A DNA stretch of 64,000 nt from Streptomyces sp. TLI_235 (lineage in GTDB: Bacteria > Actinomycetota > Actinomycetes > Streptomycetales > Streptomycetaceae): contig NSGV01000001.1 of assembly GCA_002300355.1 (NCBI GenBank), positions 4,154,001 to 4,218,000 of the forward strand, in the 5' to 3' direction. The notes under the pieces were generated by a model, which saw only the letters and a program-made list of their open reading frames with translations, did not search any database and was not told the origin of the DNA. The stretch's first letter is position 1; each line of letters begins with the position of its first letter. Of this stretch, positions 39,015 through 47,065 are shown one piece after another. Made by a program: the position numbers and the translations under genes.

Positions 39015-40079
39015 GTGTCTCTCACCAAGCCGCAACAGGCCCAAGGGGGTTCGGCCGAACCCGCCGACCTCCGACGACGCCCGCCCGGCGCCCGCACCGC
39101 GCTGCGCGCCGCCGGACTCCTCGCCGCCCTGCTCGTCCTGTTCGCCGTCCTCGCCCTCAGCATCGGCGTCGGCGCCAAGCAGCTCTCCCTCGGCGAGGTC
39201 TGGCACGGCCTCGTCGACAGCCACTCCGACTCCTACACCGTCGTCCACGAGATGCGACTGCCCCGCACCCTGCTCGGCCTCCTCGTCGGCACCGCCCTCG
39301 GCCTCGCCGGCGGCGTCATGCAGGCCCTGACCCGCAATCCGCTCGCCGACCCCGGCCTGCTCGGCATCAACGCCGGCGCCTCCGCCGCCGTCGTCTCCGC
39401 CGGCACCTTCCTCGGCGTCGCCACCTTCGACGGCTACGTCTGGTTCGCCCTCGCCGGCACCGCCGCCGTGTCCGTCCTCGTCTACGCCGTCGGGGGCGGC
39501 CGCGGCGCCACCCCCGCCCGGCTCGCCCTCGCCGGATCCGCCCTCAACGCCACCCTCTTCAGCTACGTCAGCGCCGTCATGCTGCTCGACACCGGCGCCC
39601 TGGAGAAGATGCGCTTCTGGACGGTCGGCTCGCTCGCCGGCGCCCAGCACGGCACCGTGCTCAAGGTGCTGCCCTTCATCGCCGTCGGCCTGGTGCTCGC
39701 CCTCGCCCTCGCCCGGCCGCTCAACGTCATGGCGCTCGGCGACGACTCCGCCCGCGCCCTCGGCGCCCGGCCCGCACTGATCCGCGCCGCCGCCATCACC
39801 GCCGTCACCCTGCTCTGCGGCGCCGCCACCGCCGCCTGCGGGCCGATCGTCTTCGTCGGCCTGATGGTGCCGCACTTCGTCCGCGCCCTCACCGGCCCCG
39901 ACCTGCGCTGGCTCTTCCCCTACTGCGCCGTCCTCGCGCCCGTGCTGCTTCTCGGCGCCGACGTCCTCGGCCGCGTCCTCGGCCGCCCCGGCGAACTGCA
40001 GGTCGGCATCGTCACCGCCGTGCTCGGCGGCCCCTTCTTCCTGTACTTCGCACACCGCGGAAAGGTGGTCCGGGCATGA
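39015..40079 (+). CDS. FecCD-family iron-siderophore permease (first subunit)
   Basis: The 354-residue membrane protein has about nine to ten hydrophobic segments and family motifs EMRLPRTLLGLLVGTALGLAGGVMQALTRNPLADPGLLGINAGAS and CGPIVFVGLMVPHFVRAL, the latter including the coupling region to the ATPase. I prefer GTG 39015 (GGAG upstream) over the TTG at 38961, because the TTG would sit only four bases from the iron box where the promoter must be. It pairs with the next permease by ATGA overlap. Confidence 0.9.
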   Translation: MSLTKPQQAQGGSAEPADLRRRPPGARTALRAAGLLAALLVLFAVLALSIGVGAKQLSLGEVWHGLVDSHSDSYTVVHEMRLPRTLLGLLVGTALGLAGGVMQALTRNPLADPGLLGINAGASAAVVSAGTFLGVATFDGYVWFALAGTAAVSVLVYAVGGGRGATPARLALAGSALNATLFSYVSAVMLLDTGALEKMRFWTVGSLAGAQHGTVLKVLPFIAVGLVLALALARPLNVMALGDDSARALGARPALIRAAAITAVTLLCGAATAACGPIVFVGLMVPHFVRALTGPDLRWLFPYCAVLAPVLLLGADVLGRVLGRPGELQVGIVTAVLGGPFFLYFAHRGKVVRA

Positions 40080-41104
40080 GCACCCTCCGAATCGGCGCCG
40101 CGGTCTCCGTCCGCTACCGGCCCCGCCCCCTGCTGGTCGGCACCGCCGCCCTGCTGATCGCCCTCGCCGTCGGCGTCCTCGCCCTCGGCAGCGGCGACTA
40201 CCCGATGAGCCCCGCCGACGTGCTGCGCACCCTCACCGGCGGCGGAAGCCCCGCCGAGGACTTCATCGTCAACGAGCTGCGGCTGCCCCGGGTCGTCACC
40301 GCCCTGCTGGTCGGCGCCGCCCTCGCCCTCGCCGGCGCGCTCTTCCAGTCCCTCGTCCGCAACCCGCTCGGCAGCCCCGACATCCTCGGCTTCACCCAGG
40401 GCGCCGGCGCCGGCGCCCTGCTCGTCGTCCTCGCCGGCGGCAGCAGCCTCGCCCTGGCCGGCGGCGCGATCGCCGGCGGCATCGCCACCGGCGCCGCCAT
40501 CTACGCCCTCGCCTGGCGGCAGGGCCTCCACGGCAGCCGACTCGTCCTCGTCGGCATCGGCACCGCCGCCGTCCTCACCGGCGTCAACGGCTACCTGCTG
40601 ACCCGCACCCAGCTCATGGACGCCGCCCGCGCCATGCTCTGGCTCACCGGCAGCCTCGACGGCCGCGGCTGGCGCGACGCCGTCCCGCTGCTGATCGCCC
40701 TCGCGGTCATCGGCCCCGCCGTGCTCCTGGGCGCCGGCCGCGCCCTGCGGATGCTGGAGATGGGCGACGACGCCGCCAGCGGCCTCGGCATCCGGGTCGA
40801 ACGCGTCCGGCTCGCCCTGCTCGCCACCGCCGTCCTGCTCGCCTCGCTCGCCGCGGCCGCCGCCGGCCCGGTCAACTTCGTCGCGCTCACCGCACCGCAG
40901 CTGGCCAGGCGGCTCACCCGCGCCCCCGGCCCCAACCTGCTCGCCGCGATGTGCACCGGCGCCGCCCTGCTCGTCACCGCCGACTTCATCGCCCAGCGCG
41001 CCCTCACCGGCCACCAGCTGCCGGTCGGCGTGGTCACCGGCGTCCTCGGCGGCGGCTACCTGGTCTGGCTCCTCGCCACCGAGCGCAGGGCGGGCCGGAT
41101 GTGA
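40076..41104 (+). CDS. FecCD-family iron-siderophore permease (second subunit)
   Basis: The 342-residue permease partner has RLPRVVTALLVGAALALAGALFQSLVRNPLGSPDILGFTQGAGAGALL and GPVNFVALTAPQLARRL, typical of the second FecCD subunit. It forms the membrane channel with the preceding gene. Start ATG 40076 overlaps the upstream stop (ATGA). Composition and length are normal. Confidence 0.9.
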   Translation: MSTLRIGAAVSVRYRPRPLLVGTAALLIALAVGVLALGSGDYPMSPADVLRTLTGGGSPAEDFIVNELRLPRVVTALLVGAALALAGALFQSLVRNPLGSPDILGFTQGAGAGALLVVLAGGSSLALAGGAIAGGIATGAAIYALAWRQGLHGSRLVLVGIGTAAVLTGVNGYLLTRTQLMDAARAMLWLTGSLDGRGWRDAVPLLIALAVIGPAVLLGAGRALRMLEMGDDAASGLGIRVERVRLALLATAVLLASLAAAAAGPVNFVALTAPQLARRLTRAPGPNLLAAMCTGAALLVTADFIAQRALTGHQLPVGVVTGVLGGGYLVWLLATERRAGRM

Positions 41105-41120
41105 GCACCAGGCCCGACCC

Positions 41121-41174
41121 CCGCACCAGACCCACGCCCCGCACCAGACCCACGCCCCGCACCAGACCCACGCC
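41121..41174 (+). repeat. Three perfect 18-bp tandem repeats
   Basis: The unit CCGCACCAGACCCACGCC occurs three times in a row with no mismatch, preceded by a degenerate part-copy. Eighteen bases keeps the reading frame. If GTG 41101 is used, the repeats encode PRTRPT-type units in front of the ABC ATPase. Confidence 0.9.
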
Positions 41175-41193
41175 CCGGAACGGAGAACCGACC

Positions 41194-42018
41194 ATGGAAA
41201 CCGGCGGACCGCGCCTCGCCGGCGCCGAGCTGACCCTCGCCTACGAGAAGCGCACCATCGCCGAAGGGCTGAGCGTCACCATCCCCGACCGGTCGTTCAC
41301 CGTCGTCGTCGGCCCCAACGCCTGCGGCAAGTCCACCCTGCTGCGCGCCCTCTCCCGCACCCTCAAGCCCTCCGCCGGCTCCGTGCTGCTCGACGGCCAG
41401 GACATCACCGGCATCCCGGCCCGCAAGGTCGCCCGCACCCTCGGCCTGCTCCCGCAGTCCTCCGTCGCCCCCGACGGCATCACCGCCGCCGAACTCGTCG
41501 CCCGCGGCCGCTACCCCCACCAGGGCCTGCTCCGCCAGTGGTCCCCCGAGGACGAGCGGGTGGTCGCCGAATCGATGGCCGCCACCGGCGTCGACACGCT
41601 CGCCGACCGGCTCGTCGACGAACTCTCCGGCGGCCAGCGCCAACGCGTCTGGATCGCCATGGCACTCGCCCAGGAGACCCCGCTGCTCCTGCTCGACGAA
41701 CCCACCACCTACCTCGACATCGCCCACCAGATCGAGGTCCTCGACCTCTGCGCCCGGCTCCACGAGGAGCAGGGCCGCACCCTCGTCGCCGTCCTGCACG
41801 ACCTCAACCACGCCGCCCGCTACGCCACCCACCTCATCGCCATGCGCGACGGAAAGGTGGTCGCCTCCGGGCCGCCCGCCGAGATCGTCACCGCCGAACT
41901 CGTCGAACAGGTCTTCCGGCTGCCCTGCCGCGTCATCGACGACCCGGAGACCGGCACCCCGCTGGTCGTCCCCGCCGCCCGGCGCGGGGCCGTCCACCAC
42001 GAAGGGAACCGGGCATGA
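41194..42018 (+). CDS. Iron-siderophore ABC transporter ATP-binding protein (FepC-like)
   Basis: The 274-residue ATPase shows Walker A GPNACGKSTLL, the Q loop LLPQSS, signature LSGGQRQRVWIAMAL, Walker B LLLLDEPTTYLD and the H-loop HDLN. It powers the two FecCD permeases. ATG 41194 has CGGAGAA eight bases upstream and begins just before the first ABC strand. The alternative GTG 41101 overlaps the permease stop (GTGA) and would add a Pro/Arg/Thr repeat tail of 31 residues. The family rarely has such a tail, so I treat it as less likely but open. Confidence 0.9.
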   Translation: METGGPRLAGAELTLAYEKRTIAEGLSVTIPDRSFTVVVGPNACGKSTLLRALSRTLKPSAGSVLLDGQDITGIPARKVARTLGLLPQSSVAPDGITAAELVARGRYPHQGLLRQWSPEDERVVAESMAATGVDTLADRLVDELSGGQRQRVWIAMALAQETPLLLLDEPTTYLDIAHQIEVLDLCARLHEEQGRTLVAVLHDLNHAARYATHLIAMRDGKVVASGPPAEIVTAELVEQVFRLPCRVIDDPETGTPLVVPAARRGAVHHEGNRA

Positions 42019-44078
42019 CCGCACGCACCTACCGCGACGCCCACGGCATCCCGCACCTGCGCGCCGACGACCCGCTCGAACTCGCCCACCTCCAGGGCCG
42101 CAACGCCGCCGCCGACCGCGCCTGGCAGATCGAGGTCGAACGGCACCGCGCCCACGGCACCTCGGCCGGCTTCCTCGGCGCCGACGCCCTCGGCTGGGAC
42201 GTCTTCGCCCGGCAGGCCCGGCTCGCCGACACCGCCCGCCGCTGCTACGACGCCCTCGCCCCGGAGACCGCCGAGTGGGTCCGCGCCTACGTCGACGGCG
42301 TCAACACCGGACTCGCCGAAACCGGCCACCGCGCACCCGAGTTCGCCACCGCCGGCACCACCCCCGGCCACTGGGAGCCGTGGACCCCGCTCGCCGTCTG
42401 GCTGTCCCACCACATCCTGTTCGCCGGCTTCCCCACCAAGCTCTGGCGCGACCGGGTCGCCCGCGCCCTCGGCGAGGAGCACACCGAACTCTTCGCCACC
42501 GACGGCCCCGGCACCTCCGGCAGCAACGGCTGGCTGATCGCCGGCGAGCGCACCGCGAGCGGCGCCCCCCTGATAGCCGGCGACCCGCACCGCTTCATCG
42601 AGGACCCGGGCATCTACCAGCAGATCCGGCTGGCCTGCCCCGAGTACGACGTCATCGGCCTCGCCGTCCCCGGTGTCCCCGGCATCGGCCACTTCGGCCA
42701 CACCGGCGGCGTCGCCTGGGCCATCACCAACGCGATGGCCGACTACCAGGACCTCTACCGGGAACGCCTGCGCCGCACCGACGGCCCCGACGGCCCCCGC
42801 GTCGAGGCACTCGGCCCGGACGGCTGGCAGCCCGCCACCGCACACCGCGAGACCGTCGAGGTCGCCGGCGCCGACCCCGTCGAGATCGAGATCGTCGAGA
42901 CCGACCGCGGCCCGGTGATCGTCGGCGGCACCGACGGCGACGCCGAGACCCTCAGCCTCCGCCACCCGCCCCGGGCCGACGCCGAACTCGGCTTCGACGC
43001 CCTGCCCGCCCTGCTGCGCGCCCGCACCGTCGCCGACGTCGACCGGGCCTTCGACCGCTGGGTCGAACCGGTCAACGTCGTCCAGGCCGCCGACACCGAC
43101 GGCGGCCTGCTGCACCGCGTCGCCGGCGCCGTCCCGCTGCGCCCCCGGGCCAACAGCCTGCGGCCCGTCCCCGCCTGGGACGCCGAGCACACCTGGCGCG
43201 GCCGCCGCCCGATGCCGCGCGCCGAGGTGCACGGGGCCGCCGTGATGGCCAATCAGCGCGGCCTCGCCGCCCCGCTCGGCGTGGAGTTCGCCCCGCCGCA
43301 CCGCGCCGACCGGATCGCCGACCTGCTCGCCGCCCCGGTCTCCTGGACACCGGCCGACATGGCGGTCGTCCACATGGACACCCACGTCGCCTCCGCCGCC
43401 CCGCTGCTCGACCTGCTGGCCGGCCTCGACGGCCTGAGCCAGGCCGCCGAGAAGCTCCGCGACCGGCTGCTCGCCTGGGACCGCCGGATGGCCGCCGACT
43501 CCGTCGACGCCGCCCGGTACGCCGCGCTGCGCTCGGCGGTCGTCCGCCGGTTCGCCGCCGAACCGGCACTCGCCGGCCTCGCCGGACCATCCCCGTACCC
43601 GGAGCTGTTCCTGCCCTGGCTCGCCCTGCTGCCGCGGGTCGCCTTCGCGCTGGAGACCCTGCTGACGGACGACCGCCTGCCCGGAGTGGACCGGGCGGAG
43701 CTGGTGCGAGCCGCCGTGGAGGAGACGGCCGGGGCGGACAGCGGCGAGACCTGGGGTGCCACGCACCGCCTGGCACCCTGGCGGGCCCTGCCCGGCGCGG
43801 ACGGCGGACCCGACGAGGACTGGCCGGGGCTGGGCGGCGACCACGACTGCGTGCTCTCCACCTCCAGCGTCCCCGGCTTCACCGACCGCAGCGCCCGCGG
43901 CTCGGCCGCCCGGTACGTCTGGGACCTCGCCGACCGCGACGACAGCCGCTGGGTGGTGCCGTTCGGCGCCTCCGGGCTGCCCGGCCACCCGCACCGCCGC
44001 GACCAGCTGCCGCTCTGGCTGAGCGGCGGGCTCGTTCCCGTCACCACCGACTGGACCCGCCTCACCGAGGAGCCGTGA
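42015..44078 (+). CDS. Penicillin acylase family protein in siderophore operon
   Basis: The 687-residue Ntn-hydrolase is expected to mature by self-cleavage before the nucleophile in TSGSNGWLIAG (S170), giving alpha and beta chains. It lacks an obvious signal peptide, so it is probably cytoplasmic. It is coupled by ATGA to the siderophore ATPase and by TGATG to a DesC-like acyltransferase. A penicillin-amidase gene and an acyltransferase gene beside des clusters have been described in actinobacteria (named desG/desH, from memory) and linked to acylated or aryl-substituted desferrioxamines. Here they may add or remove acyl groups from ferrioxamine (inference). Confidence 0.85.
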   Translation: MTARTYRDAHGIPHLRADDPLELAHLQGRNAAADRAWQIEVERHRAHGTSAGFLGADALGWDVFARQARLADTARRCYDALAPETAEWVRAYVDGVNTGLAETGHRAPEFATAGTTPGHWEPWTPLAVWLSHHILFAGFPTKLWRDRVARALGEEHTELFATDGPGTSGSNGWLIAGERTASGAPLIAGDPHRFIEDPGIYQQIRLACPEYDVIGLAVPGVPGIGHFGHTGGVAWAITNAMADYQDLYRERLRRTDGPDGPRVEALGPDGWQPATAHRETVEVAGADPVEIEIVETDRGPVIVGGTDGDAETLSLRHPPRADAELGFDALPALLRARTVADVDRAFDRWVEPVNVVQAADTDGGLLHRVAGAVPLRPRANSLRPVPAWDAEHTWRGRRPMPRAEVHGAAVMANQRGLAAPLGVEFAPPHRADRIADLLAAPVSWTPADMAVVHMDTHVASAAPLLDLLAGLDGLSQAAEKLRDRLLAWDRRMAADSVDAARYAALRSAVVRRFAAEPALAGLAGPSPYPELFLPWLALLPRVAFALETLLTDDRLPGVDRAELVRAAVEETAGADSGETWGATHRLAPWRALPGADGGPDEDWPGLGGDHDCVLSTSSVPGFTDRSARGSAARYVWDLADRDDSRWVVPFGASGLPGHPHRRDQLPLWLSGGLVPVTTDWTRLTEEP

Positions 44079-44674
44079 TGACCGCCGACACCCCCGCCCG
44101 GGCCGCCCTGCCCGCGGGCCGCCCGGCGCTGTACGAGGAGAAGCTGCCCGCCTCAGGAGCCGTCCGGATCGTCGAGCTCGACCCGGAGGCCGACGCCGAC
44201 CTCGTCCACCGCTGGGTCACCGAGCCGCGGGCCCGCTACTGGGGCATGCTCGACGCCGACCGCGAACAGGTCCGGGAGACCTACGGGTTCGTCGACTCGC
44301 TGAGCACCCACCACGCCTTCCTGGCGCTCCGCGACGGCCGGCCTGCCGCGCTCTTCCAGAGCTACGAGCCCGAGCACGACCCGGTCGGCGAGTGCTACCA
44401 GGTACGGCCCGGCGACCACGGGATGCACCTGTTGATCGGCCCCGCCGACGGGCCCCCGCAGCACGGCGTCAGCCGGGCCCTGGTCGGCGTGTTCGTCCGC
44501 TTCCTGCTCGCCGACCCGGGCCGCCGCCGGATCGTCGCCGAGCCGGACGCCCGCAACGACCGGGCGATCGCGCTGCTGCGGCGCTGCGGCTTCGACCTCG
44601 GCCCGGAGATCGACAAACCGGAGAAGCGGGCCCGACTGGTCTTCCTCACCCGGGAATCCGCCGAACGGTGCTGA
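44078..44674 (+). CDS. DesC/IucB-like GNAT acyltransferase, last gene of uptake operon
   Basis: The 198-residue GNAT resembles DesC along its length: VRIVELDPEADADLVHRWVTEPRARYWGMLDADREQVRETY, then GDHGMHLLIGPADGPPQHGVSRALVGVFVRFLLADPGRRRIVAEPDARN, and FDLGPEIDKPEKRARLVFL. It probably acylates a hydroxylamine or free amine of a siderophore or its precursor. Its start overlaps the acylase stop by one base (TGATG). The operon ends here, only 7 bp from the convergent oxidoreductase, with no clear hairpin. Confidence 0.85.
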   Translation: MTADTPARAALPAGRPALYEEKLPASGAVRIVELDPEADADLVHRWVTEPRARYWGMLDADREQVRETYGFVDSLSTHHAFLALRDGRPAALFQSYEPEHDPVGECYQVRPGDHGMHLLIGPADGPPQHGVSRALVGVFVRFLLADPGRRRIVAEPDARNDRAIALLRRCGFDLGPEIDKPEKRARLVFLTRESAERC

Positions 44675-44681
44675 CCCGTCC

Positions 44682-45612
44682 TCAGACGGTCAGCGCGATC
44701 TTGCCCCGGGTGCCGCGCGACTCGATCAGTTCGTGCGCCCTGGCGGCCTCCTCCAGCGGCAGCACGTGCTGAACGTGGGGCCGCAGCCGGCCCTGGTCGG
44801 CCAGTTCGGCCAGCGCCGCCAGGCCCACGTGGTCGGGCTCGACGGTCAGCCCGGTGAAGCGCCGGCCAGCCGCCGCGGCCGCGGCGGCCAGCTCGGCGCT
44901 GCCCCGCTCTACCAGGGTGATCAGCAGGCCGTCCTCGGCCAGCACCGGCAGCGAGCGCTGCCCGTATCCGCCGCCGATGCCGTCCAGGACGACGTCGATC
45001 CCGCTCAGCCCGGCCGCGAAGTCGCCTGCCGCGTAGTCGATGACGTGGTCGGCGCCCAGCGAGCGGACGAAGTCGTGCTTGGCGGCGCTCGCCGTGGCCA
45101 GCACCTCCGCGCCGCGGGCCTTGGCGATCTGCACCGCGAGGTGGCCGACGCCGCCGCCCGCGCCGTGGACCAGCACCCGCTGCCCCTCCCGCAGCCCGGC
45201 CGTGTCGATCAGCGCCTGCCAGGTGGTGAGGCCGGCCAGCGGCAGGGCGGCGGCCCGCACGTGGTCGAGGCCGGCCGGCTTGCGGACGAAGTGCCGCGAG
45301 GGCGCGGCCACGTACTCGGCGTAGGCGCCGGCCGGCCGCGGGAACAGCGGCATGCCGAACACCTCGTCGCCGACCTCGAACCGGGTGACGCCCGGGACGG
45401 CCTCCTCGACGACGCCCGAGACGTCCCAGCCGAGGACGAACGGGGGCCCGCCGAGCAGCGGCAGCGCACCGGCCCGGACATAGGCGTCGACCGGGTTGAC
45501 CGAGGCCGCGTGCCCGGACGAGCACGTCGCCGGCGAGCGGGACGGGGCGGTCGGTCTCGGTCGGGACGAGGACGTCGGGGGTGCCGAAGGACTTCCGGGT
45601 GATGGCGCGCAA
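44682..45612 (-). pseudogene. Zinc-free quinone/MDR-type oxidoreductase with a one-base frameshift
   Basis: The N-terminal 33 or so codons from TTG 45612 (RAITRKSFGTPDVLVPTETDRPVPLAGDVLVRARG; ribosome binding site GAGGAG) are in one frame. The rest (ASVNPVDAYVRAGALPLLGG...GHGAGGGVGHLAVQIAKARG-type NADP loop...LEEAARAHELIESRGTRGKIALTV) is in another. A single missing base near 45512 would restore a normal NADP-dependent MDR-family enzyme of about 310 residues. Either the gene is inactive or this is a sequencing error. It is divergent from an AraC regulator that is also frameshifted. Confidence 0.8.
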
Positions 45613-45681
45613 GGGGTGCTCCTCGGGACTGCGGGACGGTTCCCGCCGAACGGTTCGGTGTCCACGCTAGGAGCCGGAGAA

Positions 45682-45727
45682 GAGACGATGAATGGTCGAT
45701 CCGCTCGATTCGATGTCTTATCGTCTC
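45682..45727. promoter_or_regulatory. Spaced inverted repeat in the oxidoreductase/AraC divergent region
   Basis: GAGACGAT (45682-45689) and ATCGTCTC (45720-45727) form a perfect 8-bp inverted repeat separated by 30 bases, in an AT-richer patch 33-78 bp before the AraC-type GTG. Spacing suits looping or dimer binding by an autoregulating AraC protein (inference). Confidence 0.35.
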
Positions 45728-45759
45728 GTCCGTGCGGACGGTCGGGATAGTCTCGCCGG

Positions 45760-46687
45760 GTGGACATCCTGACCGACGCCGTCGCCTCCGTCCGGACCGG
45801 CAACCCCGTCTCCGCCCGCACCGACTGCCGGGCGCCCTGGGGCCTGCGCTTCGCCGAGCAGTCCGGCGCCGGATTCCACGTGGTGCTCTCCGGCACCTGC
45901 TGGCTGATCGAACCCGGCGGCGCGACCACCCGGCTCGGCCCCGGCGACATCATCTTCGTGCGCAGCGGCCGCGAGCACGTCCTCGCCGACGACCCCGGCT
46001 CCCCGGTCGTCGACTACCGGATCGACCGCAGCTGGCCGGTCTCGCCGGTGCGGCGCCCCGCCCAACCCGGCACCGGCCCGGTCACCTCGCTGCTCTGCGG
46101 CTCCTACCACCTCGACCAGGAACGCCCGCACCCGCTGGTCGCCACCCTGCCCCCGCTGATCCACCTGCCGGCCCGGCGCGGCCGCCACACCGCGCTCACC
46201 GCGGCCATCGACCTGCTGGCCGCCGAACTGGAGCAGCCCGGCCCCGGCTCGGACGGCATCGTCGCCCAGCTCATCGACCTGCTGCTGCTCTACATCCTGC
46301 GGGCCTGGCCCGACGAACAGCCGGACGCCGCCGCGGCCGGCTGGGCCGCCGCACTGCGCGACCCGGCGATCGCCCCGGCGCTGAAGGCGATCCATGCCGC
46401 ACCCGGCGACGCCTGGACGGTCGAGAGCCTCGGCGACAGCGTCGGCCTCTCCCGGGGCCGCCTTCGCCCGCCGCTTCACCGGCCTGGTCGGCGAGCCCCC
46501 GCTGGCCTACCTCACCCGCTGGCGGATGACCACCGCGACCGGCCTGCTGCGGCACTCCGACACCCCGATATCGGTGGTCGGCGACCAGGTCGGCTACAGC
46601 TCCGAGTTCGCCTTCGCCAAGGCCTTCAAGCGCGCGTACGGGCTGCCGCCGGGCCAGTACCGGCGCCGCGCCCGCGAGGCCGCCTGA
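45760..46687 (+). pseudogene. AraC-family transcriptional regulator with a one-base frameshift
   Basis: From GTG 45760 a cupin sensor domain (AGFHVVLSGTCWLIEPGGATTRLGPGDIIFVRSGREHVL) and the first helix-turn-helix (WTVESLGDSVGLSR) are in frame. The second half (AAFARRFTGLVGEPPLAYLTRWRMTTATGLL...SVVGDQVGYSSEFAFAKAFKRAYGLPPGQYRRR) is in the +1 frame, after a run of four G at 46456-46459. Removing one G gives a normal regulator of about 308 residues. Without correction the first frame runs on through the next gene. It probably controlled the divergent oxidoreductase. Confidence 0.82.
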
Positions 46688-46779
46688 CCCGGGACGGGAC
46701 GGCCGCCGGCACGGTCGGCCAACACGCCGAGGCCCGCGGACGGGGCGCGTACGGCCGGTCCGCGACGGATACTGACGCC

Positions 46780-47007
46780 ATGCGCCAGAACCCAGAGAAC
46801 CCGGAGTTCCCCGAGGACTACGACGAGGAGTCGCCGGCCGTCATGGAGGCGGAGGACGAGGAGCGGGAGGTGGCCGAGCGCCAGGGCGACGAACTGGAGC
46901 AACTGCGCGAGCGGCGGGCCCTCGGCGCGGACGAGGCCGACGACGGCGACGCCGTCGAGCAGGCCCTGGTCGCCTCCCTCGACGACGAGGACGACTACCG
47001 GGACTGA
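46780..47007 (+). CDS. Small acidic hypothetical protein
   Basis: The 75-residue, strongly acidic protein (MRQNPENPEFPEDYDEESPA...DDEDDYRD) is rich in Glu and Asp, with a possible short coiled coil at residues 25-48 (EEREVAERQGDELEQLRERRAL). It has no membrane segment or known motif that I recognise. It has its own ATG after an intergenic gap, although the AraC frame reads into it because of the frameshift upstream. Codon use is like its neighbours. Function unknown. Confidence 0.6.
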   Translation: MRQNPENPEFPEDYDEESPAVMEAEDEEREVAERQGDELEQLRERRALGADEADDGDAVEQALVASLDDEDDYRD

Positions 47008-47065
47008 CCCCGGCGCTGCGCGTAGGGGGCGCCACTCAGAGGTGCCCCCGGCGCCCCTTGGCCGC

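Noticed and set aside
45760-47007. AraC N terminus apparently fused to the small acidic protein
   Set aside because: The fusion arises only because a one-base insertion throws the regulator into the downstream frame; the HTH continues in the +1 frame.
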